Below, one piece after another: positions 46,215 to 55,317 of a stretch of 64,000 nucleotides of DNA (position 1 is its first letter; every line of letters begins with the position of its first letter). The notes under the pieces are model-generated. The model saw only the letters and a list, made by a program, of their open reading frames with translations. It made no database searches and was not told the origin of the DNA. Source of the DNA: Vibrio xiamenensis (GTDB taxonomy: Bacteria; Pseudomonadota; Gammaproteobacteria; Enterobacterales; Vibrionaceae); assembly GCF_900100015.1 (NCBI RefSeq), contig NZ_FNDD01000016.1:43771-107770 (forward strand), written 5' to 3'. The position numbers were made by a program, and so were the translations under genes.

Positions 46215-47348
46215 TTATTTATTAATTGAGAATTTTTGACTGTTTCGGAATCTAGCGTGGTCACGCTCAAAAACCGTAATCTTTCTAGTATAGTGAGCCG
46301 GCATTGCGGGAGATTTCCATCTACCCATATTCTGTAAATCTGCAAGATTACAGTTCATATATTTAGCTGCATCAACACAGCCACCGACACGGCCACTATG
46401 ACCAGTGAATCGAACATTTTCTCCCGCATATTTTGACACACGAAGCATTGTTCGATAGACCGCATTATCTGACATTGGATCGTCGGCTACGACACCGCCG
46501 GTAGATATAGACCGGAAAACATACTCTTGATCGTTTTGCTTTAACCCAAGGCGTTCACACATATGCAGGTATAAGCGAATACTGGTACCACTAAGAAAGC
46601 TATATTCCCCTTTACCATCTTGGTCAGTTTTAGATTTTTTGATGAGTAAGGCTCCACGAATGGCAGCATCAGGAAATAGATGGCCACCTAAGCCAAATGG
46701 CAGTTTTTGGGATTCAATTTCTTCTTGTGTAGCTTCTTCATCAATATCGACATAGATGTCATCAAAAGTAATGCCACATATATCAATACGACGTAACCAG
46801 CTATCGTATAAGAATGAAGCGACACAGGCATCGCGTATAGACCGGATCGACCCATCTTTCAGGCACTCTCGAATTATTTTGTTCAAGTGATTAACACTCA
46901 TAGCTTCAGCTTGTTTTTGTCTACTACCAAGTTGCCGCCTGATACCACTAAGTTTCATTTGGGCCTCACTTAGAGCCATTGGCTTATAGAAACCTGCAGC
47001 GTGGTGTAACTTGTTTATAGAGCTGCACATGCGCTGGATGGTGGAGTACTTCTTTTTTTGAACTTCGGCCATGTACGATAGAACAAGAATCGTATTACCT
47101 GGGGAAAGCGGTAAGGCCGTGATACTCAAAATTTCAGCGATCTTGTTAAATTGCTTAATATCAGATTCAAAGCTTCTCAAGGAATTGGGACTGGCATTTT
47201 CACTATACAAATCTCGCCATAACGCTAGCTTGTCTCGACTTTCATCAACTGTTAAACCATAAGGGTTGACGGTCTTTTGGTAGACTTTATCAAGCGTTTC
47301 TAAACGGCCAATTTGATTGGCCGCAAAATCCATTACTTCATCCATCAT
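46215..47348 (-). CDS. Cre-like tyrosine recombinase
   Basis: 377 aa from ATG 47348. A longer frame to 47432 begins with TTG and would place a binding-site motif inside coding sequence, so it is rejected. Catalytic residues are complete: Arg186 (WLRRIDICG), Lys in LLIKKSKTDQDGKGE, His317 and Arg320 (FTGHSGRVGG), Trp344 (GRWKSPA) and Tyr353 (AHYTRKI). GHSxRVG followed by an AAxxMxxxxxxxxxLxxxGRW helix is close to Cre, suggesting simple-site recombination without accessory proteins. It lies 7 bp from the IS. A 34-bp loxP-shaped site is at 50337-50370. Confidence 0.87.
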   Translation of the reverse strand: MMDEVMDFAANQIGRLETLDKVYQKTVNPYGLTVDESRDKLALWRDLYSENASPNSLRSFESDIKQFNKIAEILSITALPLSPGNTILVLSYMAEVQKKKYSTIQRMCSSINKLHHAAGFYKPMALSEAQMKLSGIRRQLGSRQKQAEAMSVNHLNKIIRECLKDGSIRSIRDACVASFLYDSWLRRIDICGITFDDIYVDIDEEATQEEIESQKLPFGLGGHLFPDAAIRGALLIKKSKTDQDGKGEYSFLSGTSIRLYLHMCERLGLKQNDQEYVFRSISTGGVVADDPMSDNAVYRTMLRVSKYAGENVRFTGHSGRVGGCVDAAKYMNCNLADLQNMGRWKSPAMPAHYTRKITVFERDHARFRNSQKFSINK

Positions 47349-47375
47349 AAATGAGCTACCTAAAATTATCTGACT

Positions 47376-47389
47376 TAAGTGTATGATAA
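47376..47389. promoter_or_regulatory. Half-site of the 34-bp palindrome upstream of the recombinase
   Basis: AAGTGTATGATAA matches 13 bases of an arm of the site at 50337-50370. It lies about 30 bp upstream of the recombinase start. A degraded, outward-facing partner TTATCTGACTT abuts it on the left. Confidence 0.6.
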
Positions 47390-47492
47390 TTGAATGAGTA
47401 GAATCTGCAAAGATTTTGGTTAATTTGCGCAAAAAATATCTTATGGACCAGATTGGCTAATTCTTATGAAGGTCGATTTTGCTTAGCAAAGC

Positions 47493-47522
47493 AAAAAAAA
47501 CCGGCGCTGAGCGCCGGCTTTG
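47493..47522 (-). terminator. Terminator of the 165-aa gene/DndC-like operon
   Basis: Read leftward: CCGGCGCT, C, AGCGCCGG, then eight T. Directly after the stop at 47527. Confidence 0.9.
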
Positions 47523-47526
47523 TTTA

Positions 47527-48024
47527 TTAGCTAATTTTATAATTCGCCACTTCCAAACTGTTCATGATAAATCGAACACTTTTCAAATTGTTTTTACGTT
47601 TAAAGTGGTTCATTACTTTGCCGATGTTTGGATTACGAACCTCAACATGATCATGTTGCAGTGCAGGTGTAATTTCTAGCAACCGATTGATGCTATGTAA
47701 AGCATCATCCAGAGTAGCCCTTTCAGTGACTTCTGTTACTGGAGGGAGCTCGATCAACTCTTTGGTAAATGCCTTGTTGACCTTGGCTACCTTATCCTTA
47801 TCTACCACAAAATAGAGATCACCGTATTCGGGTTGTAAGGAAGATGTACGAAGTCCCATAAACAGAGGTATCACTGTGGCAGTGTTGTTCCTATGAATCT
47901 GGATAAGCCATGAATCGATAGCCTGGCTACAATGTAACTGCTCAGTTAACCGGCGGAATTCATGCAAACTTAGGTGGTCTAGAAGTGATGACAAATTATG
48001 CCAGTTGTAGATTTGGTTAAGCAT
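47527..48024 (-). CDS. Hypothetical protein paired with the DndC-like gene
   Basis: 165 aa. Its ATG is preceded by a copy of the leader box (TACATACAAGGAAA). It lies 26 bp after the DndC-like gene in the same direction, so both probably share a transcript. The sequence is helical, with a basic C-terminus (RNPNIGKVMNHFKRKNNLKSVRFIMNSLEVANYKIS). No signal peptide, membrane segment or known motif. A strong terminator follows. It may serve as a partner of the sulfurtransferase-like protein, by position only. Confidence 0.62.
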   Translation of the reverse strand: MLNQIYNWHNLSSLLDHLSLHEFRRLTEQLHCSQAIDSWLIQIHRNNTATVIPLFMGLRTSSLQPEYGDLYFVVDKDKVAKVNKAFTKELIELPPVTEVTERATLDDALHSINRLLEITPALQHDHVEVRNPNIGKVMNHFKRKNNLKSVRFIMNSLEVANYKIS

Positions 48025-48050
48025 AGTATTTCCTTGTATGTAGTTATAAA

Positions 48051-50075
48051 TTAAAAGTCAAAAGAGAAGTTAAACTCCGCTGATTTAGACATCTTGACCT
48101 GTGTATGGTTGTCTCGACGTTTAGGTTCGAGTTCCCAAGCTTTAAAGCTTTTCTTTGCCCGAATTGGACGCTCCAGTTGCTGTTCAATGAAGATTTCATC
48201 TAACGATTTGTTGGAGTTAAGCCCCATCTGATAGCAAACACTTCCTCGAATTGCTTGATAATGTTTCTCAAGAAGACTTGATTTACTAAGTGAAATCACA
48301 CCGAAATTTAGTAACACCTGGCAAGCGGCCTGAGGTGCTATGTGTGCGTTTCTATATCGTTCGAGTTCAAAATCAAGGAAGATGAATGCTGATTCTTTAT
48401 CAATAGTAAAATTGTTTTCTTCGTTAATGATGTTCGTAAACTCAAGAAACTCATTACTATGACGATCGTAAACACGATTGGTTTCAGCACAGTTAAAAGC
48501 GTTTTGGTATTGGTCTACTAATCCAGAATAACGCTGGTTACTAGGTAAAATTGAATCCCAATATTCATTTGGTGAACATACTTCTAAGTACATACCCGTT
48601 TTACGCGGTGTTCTTGTTCTTGTGAGTGTCGCTTTATCCTCGAATAATTCTAATTCACCATATTTATAAACCAACGCCCATACACCTAGTGCTTCAAATG
48701 GTTCGACACAATATCCGTGGAGAGACCAGAGGAAATCTAAAAAGATCACTGACTCAATCTCGATAAACTGAAATTGTGGCTCACACATGTGTTTATTGCG
48801 TGGTGTTGGTTTCAATTCTCCAGCATTGAACTTACGAGAATGTTCAGCGGCTCTTCTTTGTTCCAAGAAATCAGCAGTGATCAGTCCATGTAGTAACCGC
48901 TTTAAAAAACCTATACGGTAGGTATCACTTTTCAACTCGATATGGCCACTTTTATAGAGCGTACGCCCTACACCATTACGTAAATCCCAGTTATATTGGC
49001 TCTCCACAAGTACTCGTTGTATTTGATTCAAGTGTTTCATATAGCCATATTTGTCAGGCTCATTGAGAAGCATATTTTCTAGACTTTTGTCGTTGGCAAC
49101 AGCAGTACATAAGATGCAACCGCTACGGCTAGAACAAGCACCAGATTTGGTATAAGCTTTCGCTGTATCCTGGACTATTGGGCAGTCACCACTTGCACTT
49201 TCGGAATAAAACTCAAAAAGTTCGTCAAAATTCCCTACTGGTGAAGGTAAAGCACCGCCCACACCGGCTCTTGTAAGTACAGCCCAAAGTTGTTCTGTAG
49301 AGAAGTGCAGAATTGGGTATAGAAACATGGACCCATCCTTACCAGTACTGACCTTAACATCGTCACCATCAAATTTTTGAAGTGACAGTTTGCGCCTCGC
49401 ACTCTCGTCAAGCCTAGAACCCAATAAAGTAAGCAACTTGGTTTTTCGAAACTGCGAAGGTTTATAACCTAAGCCCCGAATCCAGTTATTTACGGCCGTT
49501 TTAGTAGCATTGACTTTCCAATCAATTGCACAATCTCGGGAGTTGGCATTTACGAAAACCGGAATACCTCGGCCCCCTAATATTTTGCCTACCCAAGACA
49601 TAGCAAGTGATGGCTGAGCAGTTACTAGATCAAGCGGGATACCATGTAAATCACAGAAATCCTTGAACTCTGCCATATAGCTATATGCCAAATTTTTGGT
49701 TTCGGGATTCTCGATACGCGTATTGCTGTTAAATATAATTGAAGGTTGAATCAAGTGGCCGCGGCCTTCACGCACAAGCTCCATACATGAAAGAAGGAAG
49801 ACATATACAGTGAGATTTGAATCTTTACCGCCACTATAACCAATGGCACAACTGTAACCATCTACGATTTTTTCCTTCAGGGAATCAACCGAACGTTTAA
49901 GCAGGGATAATGCAGTATGACCAGATTCGTCAGGGTAGTTAAGAATCCGCGCATCGCTGTTTCGCCATTCCGTCCATTCGTCTACAGTTAGCAATGGTAT
50001 TTGCAAATCAGATGACACGGAAGGTTCAGAGAACAGGTCAAAAGTCTGCCCTTTGAAAGTAGGGTTATTGAACAT
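48051..50075 (-). CDS. DndC-like PAPS-reductase-superfamily sulfurtransferase
   Basis: 674 aa, with the leader box (CACATCCAAGGAAA) before ATG 50075. The ATP-pyrophosphatase PP-loop is SGGKDS at 81-86. The IFNSNTRIENPETK region (about 115-128) matches where DndC has its second conserved strand. Cysteines 298, 314, 320 and 323 (DCPI, ACSSRSGCILCTAVANDKS) correspond to the 4Fe-4S-ligating cysteines of DndC (CWVCTVV..DKS). DndC activates sulfur for DNA phosphorothioation. No DndB/D/E or SspB genes are nearby, so a different sulfur-transfer target is likely. The C-terminal ~330 residues are unlike typical DndC and unassigned. Confidence 0.82.
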   Translation of the reverse strand: MFNNPTFKGQTFDLFSEPSVSSDLQIPLLTVDEWTEWRNSDARILNYPDESGHTALSLLKRSVDSLKEKIVDGYSCAIGYSGGKDSNLTVYVFLLSCMELVREGRGHLIQPSIIFNSNTRIENPETKNLAYSYMAEFKDFCDLHGIPLDLVTAQPSLAMSWVGKILGGRGIPVFVNANSRDCAIDWKVNATKTAVNNWIRGLGYKPSQFRKTKLLTLLGSRLDESARRKLSLQKFDGDDVKVSTGKDGSMFLYPILHFSTEQLWAVLTRAGVGGALPSPVGNFDELFEFYSESASGDCPIVQDTAKAYTKSGACSSRSGCILCTAVANDKSLENMLLNEPDKYGYMKHLNQIQRVLVESQYNWDLRNGVGRTLYKSGHIELKSDTYRIGFLKRLLHGLITADFLEQRRAAEHSRKFNAGELKPTPRNKHMCEPQFQFIEIESVIFLDFLWSLHGYCVEPFEALGVWALVYKYGELELFEDKATLTRTRTPRKTGMYLEVCSPNEYWDSILPSNQRYSGLVDQYQNAFNCAETNRVYDRHSNEFLEFTNIINEENNFTIDKESAFIFLDFELERYRNAHIAPQAACQVLLNFGVISLSKSSLLEKHYQAIRGSVCYQMGLNSNKSLDEIFIEQQLERPIRAKKSFKAWELEPKRRDNHTQVKMSKSAEFNFSFDF

Positions 50076-50267
50076 AAGAATTTCCTTGGATGTGTGGTAA
50101 ATGGCGGGGACGCCTAGATTAAGATGACTCGCACTGAACGTGTGGCTAATTAATTGAGTCTAGTTAGCCAAGAGGAATTGTATTTATAACACACTGTCCC
50201 GTATATATAAACAAAGCCCTTTCAAAATCGTCGAGCAATGTCCAGTAACTCTAAAATAATTTCAAAT

Positions 50268-50280
50268 GTGACATTGTCAC
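50268..50280. promoter_or_regulatory. 13-bp palindrome GTGACATTGTCAC
   Basis: A 6+1+6 perfect palindrome in the divergent region between the DndC-like gene and the gene at 50429. Likely operator for an unidentified repressor. Confidence 0.5.
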
Positions 50281-50336
50281 TAATTAGATGATCCACCTTT
50301 TATTGGGTGATTGCTATATTATAGATAAAAAGCCAG

Positions 50337-50370
50337 CAAGTGTATGATAACTGTAATTATCATACACTTG
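50337..50370. promoter_or_regulatory. 34-bp site with perfect 14-bp inverted arms (loxP-like shape)
   Basis: Left arm CAAGTGTATGATAA, spacer CTGTAA, right arm TTATCATACACTTG. It can also be read as 13-bp arms around an asymmetric 8-bp spacer ACTGTAAT, the geometry of loxP. One arm recurs near the Cre-like recombinase gene. It may be the recombinase site or an operator in this divergent promoter. Confidence 0.65.
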
Positions 50371-50428
50371 TAAATTGAAAGGATACCAATTAGAATAAAA
50401 GGTAACAAATACAAGAAAAGGTTGTAAG

Positions 50429-51181
50429 ATGGCCGAGTTCAGTGCAAAGGTGAAAGAAGGCTACGCTGTAGCAAGTCTATGCCAGTTACTAATCGATATT
50501 CGTAAAGACACAAGGTTTAATAAAAATTTATTCATTAATCCAGGTTCACTAGAACTCGATGACTTGGAGCATGTTTTAGCTATCAATAAGGGCAATGAGA
50601 GACATTGTATTGAATGGCGTACTTTCAACGCTATATACAATCGAAATCTGACGACTGAGTGTAAGAAATTGGTACGAAGCTATTTCAAAGTTCCATTTTA
50701 TTTACTTAATGAACGCGAATTATTCATTTACTCAAATGTATTGTCAGACTCTCTCAATGATGATGGCATTATTTCAGGAATATTTGATCTTAGCCGGGTC
50801 CCTGTCGAAGGGCTTGTTAATCAGGTCAAGTTTATACAGGCAATGATAGATAATGAAAGTAGTTATGGTATAGCCTTGGTATTTTCATATATAATTTCTG
50901 ATTCTAAAAAGAGAAATTCTCTAAAAATAAAAATAGTTAATTCTCTAAAGTCGAATTTAGAAATGAATAGCTCTTATCTTGTACCAAAAGATTTGGCAAA
51001 AAAATATAATAATTTAAGTCTGGAACAAAAAAAGGACCTATCGAAGAGTTTGAAAGACTTTAATATGTCGAAAGAAATGCAAGATATAACTTTAGAATAC
51101 AGTCTATCTGATGATTTAGAGAAATGTGCTAAACGAACAAATTTACCTATTCTATATTTATTAGAAAAGTTAATAAAATAG
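50429..51181 (+). CDS. Hypothetical protein, 250 aa, very AT-rich gene
   Basis: ATG at 50429 after a ribosome site (AAAAGGTTG). Mainly helical with many Lys/Asn/Ser. The N-terminal half has charged helices (AVASLCQLLIDIRKDTRFNKNLF), the C-terminus ends NLPILYLLEKLIK. No membrane segment or catalytic motif. It is the only rightward gene between the recombinase and 57.7 kb, lies behind the 34-bp palindrome, and lacks the leader box of its leftward neighbours. It could be the regulator acting at that palindrome, but no HTH is evident. Confidence 0.6.
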   Translation: MAEFSAKVKEGYAVASLCQLLIDIRKDTRFNKNLFINPGSLELDDLEHVLAINKGNERHCIEWRTFNAIYNRNLTTECKKLVRSYFKVPFYLLNERELFIYSNVLSDSLNDDGIISGIFDLSRVPVEGLVNQVKFIQAMIDNESSYGIALVFSYIISDSKKRNSLKIKIVNSLKSNLEMNSSYLVPKDLAKKYNNLSLEQKKDLSKSLKDFNMSKEMQDITLEYSLSDDLEKCAKRTNLPILYLLEKLIK

Positions 51182-51204
51182 AAAAGGCCGCTAATGCGGC
51201 CTTT
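51182..51204. terminator. Bidirectional terminator between convergent genes
   Basis: AAAAGGCCGC, TAAT, GCGGCCTTTAT between the stops at 51181 and 51206. Confidence 0.85.
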
Positions 51205-51205
51205 A

Positions 51206-51733
51206 TTAGTATATGACGGAGTGTCTTATTTGTTTTAGTTTATCACCATTTTCACGACTGCAAATTAGCTTGCCATTTTTTACAGAACCTACCAATACTA
51301 GATCAGTTGTCAAAGCTAGCTCACTGTAAGCAGGATTACCTACTATTGCTTGCATTTGATATCTACCCATATCCTGCTCACGCACAATATACCCGTGAAC
51401 AAAATTAGTATTTGGTCGTTTAATTGCATTAGCTTTATCTAGGACAACGAAGTAATCATCAACATTAAATAAGTGACTCAATTTAGAGTGTACTGTTTTA
51501 AATTGATAAATACTTACATTAGGTACTACGCGTTCGCAGTTTTTAACGATAGTTTTCTTTGTTGTTTTGGATTTAACTTTTGTGGAAGGATTTCTTTTGG
51601 AAGTGTTTTTTAAATCAGCGATAGCAGTATTTAAAGCTACAGGCATAGCTGCTTGAGATGACTTCATATCAGCCGTTCCTGTACCCCAGTTTGCAGCTAG
51701 AGCAGAAGTGGATAATGATTTAGCTTTGATCAT
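51206..51733 (-). CDS. Hypothetical protein with leader box
   Basis: 175 aa. The leader box CACATCCAAGGAAA precedes the ATG. The N-terminal ~65 residues are Ser/Thr/Lys-rich (NTSKRNPSTKVKSKTTKK) and look disordered. The C-terminal domain (FNVDDYFVVLDKANAIKR, MQAIVGNPAYSELALTTDLVLVGS) appears to be a small beta-rich domain. No family recognised. The gene opens a leftward group facing the gene at 50429. Confidence 0.6.
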   Translation of the reverse strand: MIKAKSLSTSALAANWGTGTADMKSSQAAMPVALNTAIADLKNTSKRNPSTKVKSKTTKKTIVKNCERVVPNVSIYQFKTVHSKLSHLFNVDDYFVVLDKANAIKRPNTNFVHGYIVREQDMGRYQMQAIVGNPAYSELALTTDLVLVGSVKNGKLICSRENGDKLKQIRHSVIY

Positions 51734-51906
51734 GATAATTTCCTTGGATGTGTTTACTCTGATGAGTGTAAATTAAATTCTGTGAAGAAATGTTTATGTG
51801 CGCTTGGCAAGAAGGGAAGTGGTGACTTACTAACGTAAGTGAAGCAATGATATTCACCTATTTGCTTCATAAGGAACAGGTAGAATATCATTGCATGTAA
51901 TCGTGG

Positions 51907-52170
51907 TCAACGAAGAATGAGTGAGTGTAACTTGGTTAAGTTGTCAGCGATACCCCATAAATCCTTATTGAAGAACACAACGGCTGCAGCTGCGATCAAC
52001 GATGAGAGGAACGCCTTCTTGTGGAAAACTGAACCATCAATCATCGGCATAAAAAACTCTGAACTCAGTTCTTCCGGTGAGAAAACAAATTGCGATAACA
52101 AATCAACTAAACCAAAGATACTTAAGCTAGTAACAATTACACAAAGTGAGAAATACATTGTTCTTTTCAT
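51907..52170 (-). CDS. Small two-segment membrane protein
   Basis: 87 aa from ATG 52170, with AAAAAAGGAAAATAAGT upstream and only 2 bp from the stop of the gene at 52173. Two hydrophobic segments (MYFSLCVIVTSLSIFGLVDLLSQFVF and LSSLIAAAAVVFF) flank an acidic loop. No known family. Coupled to the 478-aa gene, so it may be its membrane partner. Confidence 0.6.
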   Translation of the reverse strand: MKRTMYFSLCVIVTSLSIFGLVDLLSQFVFSPEELSSEFFMPMIDGSVFHKKAFLSSLIAAAAVVFFNKDLWGIADNLTKLHSLILR

Positions 52171-52172
52171 AC

Positions 52173-53609
52173 TTATTTTCCTTTTTTAACAAACAGTAAG
52201 GACAGATTTGCATTTTTGTTTTTCGGTATACCAATGAATAAGTCAACGTTGTACTCTTCCATCGTTACCTTAATCATTCCACGCTTTACTGTATTTTGCT
52301 CGAACATTGAAAACACAATATTCGACTTTTTAAAGACTTCTTGTAACTCTAAGTCAGTGCTAGTTTTTGTGAATTTTTTGAAGAACCGCAGTGCGTCAGC
52401 ACATTTTTCCTTGTTAATGGAAATTGTTAAATATTGATTATTTAAAATAAGTTCTTTTTCAACGCTTGATTTTAATCCCACAGCAATTAGGCGTTCGCCT
52501 ACATTCTTGATTATTATATTAGTTTTGTCATTTAAGGGAGTAAACAATTGTTGCGCGTTGCTTGGTGAGTGCGTCAAACCTTGTTCCTTAATTTGAGCTA
52601 AAAGGTTAGGTATACTTTTACTGGCTGTACAAAAATCGCATTTGGCCCATTTAGAAAAGGTATGTATAAATGACTTAGTTACCGATAGTTCTGTTTCATC
52701 AATCAAAACAGGATTTGCCCAATCAGGTGTACGATCAATATAATTATTTAGCGTATCACTATAAATCTCGTTTGATTCCGATATATTCAGAACTAAATTG
52801 CAAATACCGAACTCTATCTTTCCCTTATTTATCTCAGCTTGCGCATTATCGAATAACGATGTGAAAGCGAACGGTGCTCGTTCCAAAACAATATCAGTAT
52901 TTATATTTTCAAAGTAATTAAGTAATGCTGTATATGTAGTTTTCTGCATCCAAAACTTTTCACCTTTATATTTTATTGGCAATTGTTCAGACGCTTTATC
53001 CTTCTTATTTTCAAATGCATAAACTAACACATTTTGTGTACCACCTGCAGTTTCAGTTTGATCTAGAAGAAATGCAAGTTCTCCACATTTAACAAACGAT
53101 TTATCAGCAGATGTAAACTCAAGCAAATTCGCAGATAGATAGTGTTTAAGATCGTTAGCATTCATCAAACCATCATGGTATTCGAGTGCTGTTGATATCG
53201 CACGATTGGTTAATACAACAACACCAAGGTTAGTAAATGCGTAAGGTTGCGACTCAATAGTTTCTAGGCCACTAATTTTAAGCGGCTTTGCGGATTCAAT
53301 ACTGATTGGTAAATTATCGGTTTCATAGTTCCACGTTTGCCAAATTGGTTCAACTTGGATTTCAGAATGTTGAGCAATCATTTCTTCTACATCTTGACGA
53401 TAGCCAGTCATAATCGTGAGGTTTTCGCCTTTTTCCATTGATGGCAACAACAACCGCAACACAGAATATTCGGCATAAGCCTCTTCGCTTAAATAAGGAG
53501 CCTTTGAACTGCTTGGTTTGATGTTTTGATAGAAGACGTTATCACCGTAACTGATGTAAACGCTTGTGAAGGAGCTCTTTTTAATACTGATAATAGCGAG
53601 AGTTTTCAT
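52173..53609 (-). CDS. Hypothetical protein, 478 aa, with leader box
   Basis: The leader box is CTATCTAAGGAAA. The protein starts MKTLAIISIKKSSFTSVYISYGDNVFYQNI, an alternating beta pattern reminiscent of an ASKHA-type (actin/hexokinase-like) N-terminal strand pair, but no phosphate loop is evident. There is a mixed alpha/beta body with a CDFC motif near residue 325. No signal peptide. The upstream operon partner unit includes the small membrane protein. Function unknown. Confidence 0.6.
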   Translation of the reverse strand: MKTLAIISIKKSSFTSVYISYGDNVFYQNIKPSSSKAPYLSEEAYAEYSVLRLLLPSMEKGENLTIMTGYRQDVEEMIAQHSEIQVEPIWQTWNYETDNLPISIESAKPLKISGLETIESQPYAFTNLGVVVLTNRAISTALEYHDGLMNANDLKHYLSANLLEFTSADKSFVKCGELAFLLDQTETAGGTQNVLVYAFENKKDKASEQLPIKYKGEKFWMQKTTYTALLNYFENINTDIVLERAPFAFTSLFDNAQAEINKGKIEFGICNLVLNISESNEIYSDTLNNYIDRTPDWANPVLIDETELSVTKSFIHTFSKWAKCDFCTASKSIPNLLAQIKEQGLTHSPSNAQQLFTPLNDKTNIIIKNVGERLIAVGLKSSVEKELILNNQYLTISINKEKCADALRFFKKFTKTSTDLELQEVFKKSNIVFSMFEQNTVKRGMIKVTMEEYNVDLFIGIPKNKNANLSLLFVKKGK

Positions 53610-53773
53610 GTTTTTTTCCTTAGATAGAGGTAAATAGTAAGTCTCTATTCTAGTCTAATTCACTCTCAAGTCAATAATAATAGGTGCAACTTTTAATAAA
53701 AGGTAGGTTAACGTAGTGAGAAATCTCACACTTTCCTTTATGCAACCAAATGGGTTGGATTATTCTCTTCAAC

Positions 53774-53797
53774 AAAAAAGGGACCTAAGGTCCCTTT
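53774..53797 (-). terminator. Terminator of the gene pair 54301/53804
   Basis: AAGGGACC, TA, AGGTCCCTT with a leftward T run, 7 bp past the stop at 53804. Confidence 0.88.
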
Positions 53798-53803
53798 ATG
53801 TTA

Positions 53804-54310
53804 TTAATGTACAATTATTGTATATGTTACTAAAGAATCATAAACTCTTTTGACACTATAGCCCAATGAGCTAATTTTGGTAGTTAAAGCTTTTAATCTT
53901 GACTCACTATCAAGTGTAACCCAACACACTTCATCACTGCTGGTTACATCTACAATAGAATCATCAAAACTACCCAGTGAAGGTTTTATTCTTCGATACA
54001 TTTTACTTTCTGAATATGAGCAGGTTTTGGTTTTTACTTTAATGTAATATAGTTCATCTAGTTCATCATCCTTCGTCGCTCTTATATTTCTGTAACCAAT
54101 GTTTTTTAATTCCATAGTCACCCTGAGCACCTCTTGATACGAACTAACTTCTAGCCAAAAATAGCAATCAGATAGTAGTATTGCGGATTCAACACCAAAA
54201 GTTTTCTTTAAGAAGTTTTCAAGTTGTGACAAACTTTTATTTTCAGCAATTACCTTATTTTCTTTAAAGTATCTATTCAGCATTGACTCAATTTTTCGAG
54301 TTATAACCAT
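53804..54310 (-). CDS. Hypothetical protein, 168 aa, with leader box
   Basis: The box CTACATCAAAGGAAA lies inside the 3' end of the upstream gene, with which it overlaps by 10 bp. Contains two repeated-looking segments, ending ...YREVxxx-type (SYQEVLRVTMELKNIGYRNIRATKDDEL and SRLKALTTKISSLGYSVKRVYDS), each with a GY-x-x-(I/V)(R/K) pattern, perhaps a tandem ferredoxin-like fold. No known family. Confidence 0.58.
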   Translation of the reverse strand: MVITRKIESMLNRYFKENKVIAENKSLSQLENFLKKTFGVESAILLSDCYFWLEVSSYQEVLRVTMELKNIGYRNIRATKDDELDELYYIKVKTKTCSYSESKMYRRIKPSLGSFDDSIVDVTSSDEVCWVTLDSESRLKALTTKISSLGYSVKRVYDSLVTYTIIVH

Positions 54311-55140
54311 TCTATTTCCTTTGATGTAGCAAAATATAGTGGAATATTTTCTAATGTCCTTTCATTAATTTCCAATGTCCTACATAAATCTAGTCTGGTG
54401 TAATGAGGAATAGTATTAAAAAACTCCGCTTGTTTAAGTATTGATAACCAATTAGATGACAATGATTTTCCTAACTCTAATTCTCTTAGCATAAGTTCGC
54501 ACTCATCTTGTGAGAAATTATTGTTAATGTAATCGAACACATGTTCTTTGCCTTCGACACTTAACCATAGGTTAGCTATCAATGTATTAGATATGTTGAT
54601 AACATTCTCTAAACTAGCTGAACTGTGCAAATATACATCGCTAACTATTGTCCCGTAGAGCCCTTGATGTGCGCCACATCCCTTAGCACCGAAATGCCAA
54701 TACTTGGAAGATAGCTTGCCATGTTTAACAGGCATTTCATTTTCAATGTAAAAGTAACTACCGCTTGAAGATGTAGATGAAACAGTATTGTCACTATTGA
54801 AAAAGACATACGGCATACCAGAACACAAAGCCAAATGTTTATTTGATTGGACATATTTATCACTGCAGTAGTACGCACATTCTAATCTTCCATTTTCAAT
54901 AAAAAATACTTTATTGAATCCAGTTATCTCAGCATGCCCATCTAAATATTCTAATATCATCTCCCTATGAGAAATATAATATTCAAATTCTTTTTGTGCT
55001 TGCTGTTCTAAAATATACCCATCAAAGCAGTAGAGAGTTGCGTTCCCCATATAAAAGTTAACTTTTTCTTCACCGTACTTTTCTTTCAATTGAGGTAAAG
55101 CCGAACGGCAAAATTGATTTTTGATCTTATTAAATTCCAT
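54301..55140 (-). CDS. Hypothetical protein, 279 aa, with leader box
   Basis: Start ATG 55140 (MEFNKIKNQFCRSALPQLKEKYGEEKVNFYMGNATLYCFDGY) chosen because the leader box AATATCTAAGGAAA lies immediately upstream; a longer frame to 55194 would include the box. Contains scattered Cys and a His/Gly segment (WHFGAKGCGAHQGLYG). No signal peptide. Overlaps the 168-aa gene, so the two are co-translated. Family unknown. Confidence 0.6.
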   Translation of the reverse strand: MEFNKIKNQFCRSALPQLKEKYGEEKVNFYMGNATLYCFDGYILEQQAQKEFEYYISHREMILEYLDGHAEITGFNKVFFIENGRLECAYYCSDKYVQSNKHLALCSGMPYVFFNSDNTVSSTSSSGSYFYIENEMPVKHGKLSSKYWHFGAKGCGAHQGLYGTIVSDVYLHSSASLENVINISNTLIANLWLSVEGKEHVFDYINNNFSQDECELMLRELELGKSLSSNWLSILKQAEFFNTIPHYTRLDLCRTLEINERTLENIPLYFATSKEIEWL

Positions 55141-55317
55141 AATACATTTCCTTAGATATTGTATATAAGTGACCAATATAGTCTTGGTATGCAAGGATTA
55201 ACCTTGTAAGTGAGATTTATAACGAGTGGGTTAGTTTAGGCAATAATGAACATATATGCCTTTTAGGAAAAATTGTTATTGTCTAATTTGCTATAGCCTA
55301 TGAATAATCGCTTATAA

